A stretch of 64,000 nucleotides of DNA from positions 4,762-68,761 of the forward strand of contig JAKUCV010007854.1 of assembly GCA_028386065.3 (NCBI GenBank), in the 5' to 3' direction. Of the stretch, positions 57,566-64,000 are shown piece by piece. Each line of letters starts with the position of its first letter. Within the stretch, counting starts at the first letter, position 1. Source of the stretch: Turnera subulata. Its lineage: Eukaryota; Streptophyta; Magnoliopsida; Malpighiales; Passifloraceae. The translations under genes and the position numbers were made by a program. The notes under the pieces were generated by a model that was not told where the DNA came from, ran no database searches, and worked only from the letters and a program-made list of their open reading frames with translations.

Positions 57566-59644
57566 ATGGCCAACAACAACAACAACAACACACCCAATCC
57601 TTCACCCTCATCTTCTAACCCAGATATCATCACCACCATCACCTTCCCTTTTCATATCACCCGCCCCCTTTTCCAAATCGTCCACCGTCCTCTCCACATC
57701 AACCTACCACCACTACCACCATTCCCCATCCAACCAACACACCAACTACACCCTGACCTCCCTCCCCTATACGAACTCATAACCGCCTTTGCCCAATTAT
57801 ACCCACCTACCACTGCCACACCACCCCCCACCTTACTCGCCCTTCCTGCACCTCCAACCTCTTCCAAAACCAACACCCAAACCACACCAGAGACCAATAT
57901 AATCGCCCCAACACAACAATACTGCCGCAAACGCTGGCGAGCATAAACCCCCGACACCATCATCGACCTCGACCTCAACCTCGACCCCCAACCTGACGAC
58001 GAGACCTCACCCACCCCTCCAATGCGCCAAAATAAGCGTACAGTCACCGATGAAACCGAAATCATCGACTTGACTGAACCCCAACCTTCTGAACACTCAA
58101 CACCTGCCACCGTTTTCCGACAACCAAAGCGACCACAGACCCGCTCCACCACCAAGGCCACCACCACATCTCGCCGCTCCACCACCAAGGCCACCACCAC
58201 AACTCGCCGCACACAACCCACCACCCCACAAACCAACAACGAAGAGCGATCCAAGTGAAACCAGGATCGCCCTCGAGAACCACCCACACCACCGCCCACC
58301 AATGAAGCAGAGACAGAGGACACACCACCCCCTGCTCAGCGCTTCATCTTCCTACCCGCAAACGCCAGCTACCGACGAGCCTGGGCATTTGCACAGACCC
58401 AGACAGTGCTTGTCAGTCGGTGGCTGGATATGGATGCACTCAGAACCATTGGGGCCAGGAATGGCGTGCGGAGATTCCTCCAACCAGTGGGGTGGTTGCT
58501 GTTTGCCACACTCGGAGAGCCCACCTACGCTGACCTAACCCGCGAATTCTTCAGTTCGCTCTCCTTCCAGCCTCCACAGGACCATGAGCCCGGTACAGCA
58601 CGATTCCGTCAGGGCAACGAGAATTGGGTTTTCACCGTTGCCCGGTTGAATCAGATACTCGAGCTACCAAATGAAGGACACCAAGAGAGGCCAGCAGACT
58701 TTTCCGCGGAGGACTTTTGGAATGACATCTCCACTGACCCAGGAAACAACTCCTCCACCAGTTCAGCCACATTCTTCTGTAGTCGCGCATTGCGCATTAT
58801 ACAGCACTTCCTGTCCCACAGCATCTACGACAGAAACAGGAGTCGCTTGGCTGTTCAACACGAAGAGCTGTTTATCCTCTGGTGCATGGTGCACCGCCAA
58901 CCCCTCAACACTGGCACCTTCATCCTTCGATGGTTCATCACACAAAGGAAAGCACCATACCTTCTAGGCGTCGGCATCATCACAAGGATTTCGCGCCTTT
59001 TCCACCTTCCCTTGCATCGTTTTGAGTTGGTTAGCGGAACCGTCTAGATCGACCGAGGCATCCTCAATAGGATGCACCTACCCGCCTCATAGCCTCAAGA
59101 GAACAACCAGGAACAGCCTGATGTTGTGGCTGAAGAATAAGAAGATGCACCACCAGCACCACAGCTTCAAGGACCGGAAGGACATGACCCTGTACAGCCC
59201 CAACAGCCTGCCACACAACATGCATAGCCTCAAGCACAGCCTCATGCTGTAACTCGAGACCAGGTGCTGGATATCTTTGAGCAGATGTAGGATTGGATTG
59301 GGCAGCAAATCCTCCCCATCCTTCAGAACCAAACCTACATCCAACAGACCCTGGCTGCTCATGGAGAACGCCTGCAGGGCCTCCAAGAGAGCATTACTGC
59401 CCAAGAGATGCGCCTGACCTCCTCTTTGGGAGAAGCATGCACACACCTTAACAGGGGCATCACTGAGGTGCGCGGCCTCACACAGACCCAAGGCAGAGCC
59501 ATGACTGACTTCCATAGCCGGTACATGGCCCAGCACGTGCAAATAACTGAAACCCTCAGTAATTTGATGAACATAGCACGTGCACTGACGCGGTCACCAC
59601 AGGCAGGACCACCACCATCCAGCAACAAGCGCCAACGCCGCTAA
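57566..59644 (+). pseudogene. Athila second ORF (envelope position), six or more stops
   Basis: One frame from MANNNNNNTPNPSPS to a final KRQRR. It has a Pro/Thr-rich N terminus, an acidic then basic linker (IIDLTEPQPSEHS, TKATTTSRR repeats) and a conserved core (VSRWLDMDALRTIGARNGVRRFL, WLLFATLGEPTYADLTREFFSSL, HEELFILWCMV). This matches the ATHILA ORF-1 family domain. A helical C terminus (DWIGQQILPILQNQTYIQQTLAAHGERLQGLQ) looks like a coiled coil. Stops at about 57944, 58256, 59045, 59090, 59138, 59218 and 59288 break it. Function is unknown; no clear membrane segment was found. Confidence 0.8.
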
Positions 59645-61204
59645 CTCCACCTTTCCAGCACCTCTAGTCTAGTTTTAGGATGTCTAAACCCTACCACATA
59701 GGATACAACTTTCAGTTTGGGGTATTTATCCTTATGTTTAGCATTTGACCTTTTGTCTTTAAATTTCGGTAATGTGTTTTATTTTGCTTCTCTTTGTTGT
59801 GGCATTGCACCTTTCTTTTGTTTAGTTTCAGCAGTGAGGACACTGCAATTTTTCAGTTTGGGATATTTTAGGGTGCAAATGCCATTTTATGCCTTCTGTA
59901 CTTTTCTATTAACAAATGCTTATCTATTTTTCATTTTGCTTCTCCACAGTGTGAGTCTGTCCTTATATTTATGCATCTTCGATTTTTTCCATTTAATTCT
60001 GCTCATACTCTAATCTCAGGACTTGTCTCATTTCCAAAACAAGCAGAACAAGCATAATCAAACAATTGCACTCCATAAATCTGTCAGATAAGAAGAATCT
60101 TGCTAAATGGTTTTCAAAATACCACAGGCTCAGCCTGTCTACCTTCAGAACAGATCCTTATCCCTGTCAAGGTGAAATACAAGTAAGAGTTCATCAAGCA
60201 AGGAAAGGATCTAGGCCATCTTCTGCATACCCAACAGACCACATAAATCCATACCACACTCATCTGTCCATTACAACCCCATTTGAGCCGACTAGGATGG
60301 CCTCAATTTATTCCTTCACCCTGTTTCACCTCACCTCAGCCACTTGAAGCCGAGACAGGGGCCATCATGTGCTAAGGCACAATTTCATTCCAACAGCCTC
60401 ACCCTGTTGATGAGTCTGTCAACAAGATTCAATCCTACCAAGCATCTGAGGTTGTTTGCACTTAACAAATACATACCTGGAATGTTACCACACATCTTGT
60501 ACTGCTCCCTTCCCAGTTGCAACAAAAAAAAAAGAGAGAGAAGAGAAAAAAACAAAATAAGGCAGCCGGCGAAGAAACGAAAAACATGGGAAGGACAAAT
60601 AAGGAGAAAAGAAACATTTTATGAACCAGACTCCTTCTCAAATAAGAGGATACATTTAGCCTCTGGGTAGCATGAAAACTCAAAGGGTACGGAATCAAAG
60701 AGTCCCTATACAGCCTCAGACTGTTCACAAATTATACTGAAGGTTTCAAGTTCACAGGCCACCAACATTTGCTCAATCCAACCACCATTCATTGACAACC
60801 ATCACCCTAACCTTGGCAGAACACAAAAAAAGTCTTGGAGATCCTTTCATGATTACTGTTGCACATTAGTGGAGATAAGGGATAATGGTCTGTAAATGAG
60901 GTAAAATTTTCACTTCTAGAAAAAATGATTTTGGCAGGATCCATTCGACGACAGAAGACTGGAGGTTAGTTGAAAGATTATTCCTGTGAATTTTTATGAC
61001 AAAAACTACTAACAAGGAATTTGATTGAGATTGATGCAGTTTTGAAAAAAAAAAATAAAAGAAAGCTTAAGATGAGACATCACAAGGGAGAAGCATAGTG
61101 AAAACTTGATGCATTAAGATCAGCCTTCTCCTCCCTTCAAATCATGCCTCCTTTTATTTTTCTAATTGCTTGAGGACAAGCAAAATCTTCAGTTTGGGGT
61201 ATTT
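59645..61204 (+). other. Athila 3' noncoding region with polypurine tract
   Basis: CAGTTTGGGGTATTT occurs near 59711 and again directly before the 3' LTR (61189); a variant is near 59851. The conserved hairpin TTGCTTG-AGGA-CAAGCAA lies at 61166-61183. Inverted ACAGGCT-C-AGCCTGT is at 60124-60138. No ORF is recognised. Confidence 0.75.
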
Positions 61205-63326
61205 TGATGCATGTGAAATATGCATAGTTTAGGGCATAATTTTGGACGCGAATTGTTCTAAATTCATTATGATTATATGCCTCCTATGCATTATTCCACT
61301 ATATTCCTCCAATTTCCATCCCTTACTGTATGATTAGTGATTTCAGGTGCATTTCAATCAATTCAAGAGGATTTCAATGAAGAATGTGAAGATATAGCAT
61401 CAGCCACAGCATGAGCCTGTTGTAGAACCCTTGAGCCTGTCCCTGAGGCTGTTGTTCATCGAGAATTCAAATGAAAAGCCTCAAACCACCTTCAATTCAT
61501 AAGATTTCCACTGAAGATCGTTTCCTTAACTTTGATCCAAGAAGTCCTCATGACACCTCATCATTGGCAGAAGAAGCAGAAATCAATTGAAGGGAAAGTT
61601 GAAGAAGAACTGCAACAGACCCAGGCACAGCATCAGCCTGTACGACCTGCTGAAACCCATGTTTGCAGAAACAATATTAAATTGCACCACTCACTCTTCC
61701 CGCACATGGAGCCTGCAAAGCACATCCTGAGTATTTCAGAAGATCTTTTGGCAGGAGGGAATGATAATTTAATGCCTAGAGGAATGCCAGAGGATTGCCC
61801 ACTCAAAAGTCCATTATTCTCTCCAATTATTCCTCAAAAGTTGCAGACCAGCGAATTGCACCATATCATCACGCTCCCCATGGCTCTTATCCTGACGCAC
61901 ACGATGGAGGAGCTGATGAGCACGCTGGAGAACTGACGAGCCAACTTGCCCAAACACCCATGCCCTCCAGCAAGTTTGGAGGAGGAAAAGAAGGGAGATG
62001 CACCTACAAAAAGGGGGAAGAGAGGAAGAGAAAAAAATATACAGCCCCGGATCAACACCCAAAAACCCCTTAGTTGCAGAGTTCCTTAGAATAGAGGTAG
62101 GACCCAGAAACACCAAGGGTCCAAGGGAAAACACGGTTCTGCAGCCTTCTGGGCACAAACCGTGTTGTCCTTGACCTCCAGATTGTTCAAAAACACTATG
62201 CCAATCCATTATTCTATTGATTTTGTATCAATGATTATGAATTAAACAACCCCTTCTTAGGTTGAACGGGAAAGCATGTATCTGGTTTTTGCAAAATAAA
62301 ACTGCTCATGTTCTTAACCATATTTCTTGCTTTAGTTGTTGAGAGCTTTCTCCATGTCTAGGTTCTGATCAAACCCATGCACGAACACAGGTAGCTAGGT
62401 GAAGGACCGAAAGGAGAAACCATAGCTACTAGAACAACAACAACAACAAACTCTTAGTTTTTAGCTTGTGACAGGGCTAGAAATTAATTGAGGAATTAGC
62501 CTCAACACCAATCTTCCTCCTCTGAGTTTGACCTATGCGAAAGCACCAGGAAGATGAGAGCCATGGGAGGCACCTGTGAGCGAAAGCAAATGGGTGCAGT
62601 ATAGATTGAGAGCACCTACAAGAACCAATCTTATAATTGACTCCCTTGCTGTCGACAGCATCAGGCTGTGCCCAGCACAGCCTCATTCTGTGACAGTATA
62701 GTCAAGAAATAACACAACCCTTAGTTTGATTCTTGATTGATTATTGGGTAGCATATTCTTAGTTTAGTAGCAGCTTGGTGAAGGACCGAAAGGAGAAGCC
62801 AAGAGTGCTAGACCTACAATAGTCAACCTTCACTCCTTAGACATTCGAGAGAAGGTAGGGAGAGACTATGGGAATCTGCACCAACATTGAACCTCATCCT
62901 TAAGTGGACATCTACTCTAGTGACAGGGGGTAGATGGAAGCTTAAGGAACTATTAATAAGATCGAAAGCCGTTGATAGTACTTCAGGTTGGGAGCCCCGA
63001 CAAGACTTCTAATTAGTCGCAGCCTCATCCACAGGCTCAGTCTATGATGATGCTGTCGGGCAATTTAAAACCATAAATCAGGACATGTGGACCCCGGATG
63101 CCTAAGAACTCACCATATCTGATCTCTTCCTCGTTTAATTTGCTGTTATATTTACCTTACTGCTAATTTTTAGTTTTAATCATTAATCATCCAAACCACT
63201 CTTGTTTAATTGTTTTCAAGTCTAATTTGTCCGAAATTGAAGGAAAACAGATTCAACCCAGTCCCTGTGGATACGACCTTGATAAAAGTACTACAACAAC
63301 CCTGTGCACTTGCAGGATAGCACACG
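61205..63326 (+). mobile_element. Athila 3' LTR, lacking its last 5 bp
   Basis: 2122 bp. It matches 49224-51346 to CACACG, where the 5' LTR has CATCA next. Then unrelated sequence begins. Confidence 0.93.
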
Positions 63327-63339
63327 GAATTGACAGTTA
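63327..63339. other. Junction filler
   Basis: GAATTGACAGTTA joins the truncated Athila LTR to an Ogre-like LTR. GGAATTGAC and ACAGTT both occur within the adjacent Ogre-like sequence, so the filler looks templated. Confidence 0.6.
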
Positions 63340-63431
63340 GGTGGCGACTCCAATGACATGGAATTGAACCAAGGAAGAAAGTGAAAGGATTAGGTGAATA
63401 GTCCCAAGTGATTTTGGGTCGGGTATTCACA
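63340..63431 (+). mobile_element. Ogre-like LTR end (unit 3)
   Basis: GTGGCGACTCCAATGACATG...GGGTATTCACA, matching 49055-49145. The first ~1.1 kb of this LTR is absent. Confidence 0.85.
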
Positions 63432-63433
63432 GT

Positions 63434-64000
63434 TGGCGACTCCACTAGGGAAGTAGGTTCAAGAAACCTTGTGCAATCGTTGAGTTTTGTGTGCCTTTTT
63501 ATGTGTCATCATAAGTGCCTTGCATTCATGATGATTGATGTGAAGCCTCTACCGCAAGAGGGCGAGGGAATCCAAGTCCACCACAGTGCTTTGTTTAAGC
63601 GGTGGCGGCTTGAGTGAACCCGTTTCTTGATATTTAGCAATGATGGGGATTGATGGGCCTTGGACCTCATGGGACATCCATTATCACATGTGAGTAGGTC
63701 AACCTATTCCCTAGCGGCAATCTCTAGGCCCCAACCAGCTGCATACCCTGAGCATCTCATGTATATTGAATCAATAAGTGGTATGTGCATTTTTGTGTGA
63801 TCATTGTTGTGGATTTGAGTGTTTGTAAATAGGGTGTTTTTATTTCGATAAACCAGGAAAATTAATAAAAAATATGTCAGAAAGTGTATAGTAAAAAAAT
63901 TTGTTGGGACCGCCGTGCTAATTATGCGTAGGGTGCTACATCGTGTGGTGTGAATTGATGAGTCTAGGAAAGGAACCCTAGGAGAGTAAGTATACATATT
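63434..64000 (+). other. Ogre-like PBS and 5' UTR (unit 3)
   Basis: PBS TGGCGACTCCACTAGGGA (63434-63451). The 5' UTR is collinear with 47243-47754, including TATGTGTCATCATAAGTGCC and CCTAGCGGCAATC, and runs off the window before ORF1. Confidence 0.85.

Larger units (their letters stand above)
49224..63326 (+). mobile_element. Athila-type Ty3/gypsy element
   Basis: 14.1 kb, with LTRs of 2.12 kb, a tRNA-Asp PBS, gag, PR, RT, RNase H, IN and a second ORF in envelope position, then a long 3' noncoding region. That order and the motif wording are those of Athila. Stops, frameshifts, an RT deletion and changed catalytic residues make it defective. The last 5 bp of the 3' LTR are missing and no TSD is present. 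Confidence 0.95.

Noticed and set aside
57652..58323. 223-codon minus-strand frame rich in Val, Gly and Trp
   Set aside because: It is the antisense shadow of the Pro/Thr-rich part of the Athila second ORF.

Overview
This window looks like repeat-rich nuclear DNA of a eudicot plant. Almost every recognisable sequence is a plant transposable element: Ty1/copia Tork-type and SIRE-type, Ty3/gypsy Athila-, Tat/Ogre- and Tekay-like, L1-type LINE, hAT, and Mutator-like elements. Primer-binding sites match plant tRNAs (Asp, Arg, iMet-like). I found no intact host gene. The only host-like gene is a broken F-box gene. I cannot name the species.

Layout. 1-4566: the 3' end of a Tat/Ogre-like element, made of an array of AACATCGATGTT palindromes, a satellite-like 3' UTR array and the 3' LTR. 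4567-8582: a minus-strand LINE relic, split by a poly(A)-tailed retroposed sequence with a 17-bp target duplication. 9090-11119: a Mutator-like foldback element with a 633-bp insertion in its left arm. 11530-12488: an F-box pseudogene on the minus strand. 12722-28440: a dead Tork-type copia element (TSD TAAGC). Its 3' LTR is split by a 10.3-kb gag-only gypsy element at 17991-28259 (TSD TTATT). 28839-35091: a minus-strand Tat-like gypsy relic (TSD ATCTG) carrying a hAT MITE, with a Mutator-like MITE inserted exactly at its LTR edge. 36597-41005: a second copy of the same hAT MITE, split by a 3.6-kb solo gypsy LTR. 41137-42535: a solo SIRE-like LTR containing a 722-base assembly gap. 43880-47157: the 3' part of a minus-strand SIRE-like element with its envelope-like ORF. 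47196-64000: tandem LTR-PBS-5'UTR units of an Ogre-like element, split by a 14.1-kb Athila element (49224-63326).

Most distinctive signal. Several unrelated retroelements here carry amplified short inverted repeats. In at least three arrays (1390-2960, 31300-31910, 39698-39927) the arms differ between copies while both arms change together, so pairing is kept. Comparable palindromes occur in the LTRs or interiors of the SIRE-like, Ogre-like, Tekay-like and Athila elements. This is a directly visible covariation pattern; its function is unknown.

A second point of interest is the gag-only gypsy element. Its pol is missing. The space between gag and the 3' LTR holds antisense coding segments, one ending in a LINE-type endonuclease N terminus.

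Nested order from target duplications: F-box region, then copia, then gag-only gypsy; Tat-like gypsy, then the hAT and Mutator-like MITEs; hAT MITE, then the gypsy LTR; SIRE-like element, then the Ogre-like tandem, then Athila.
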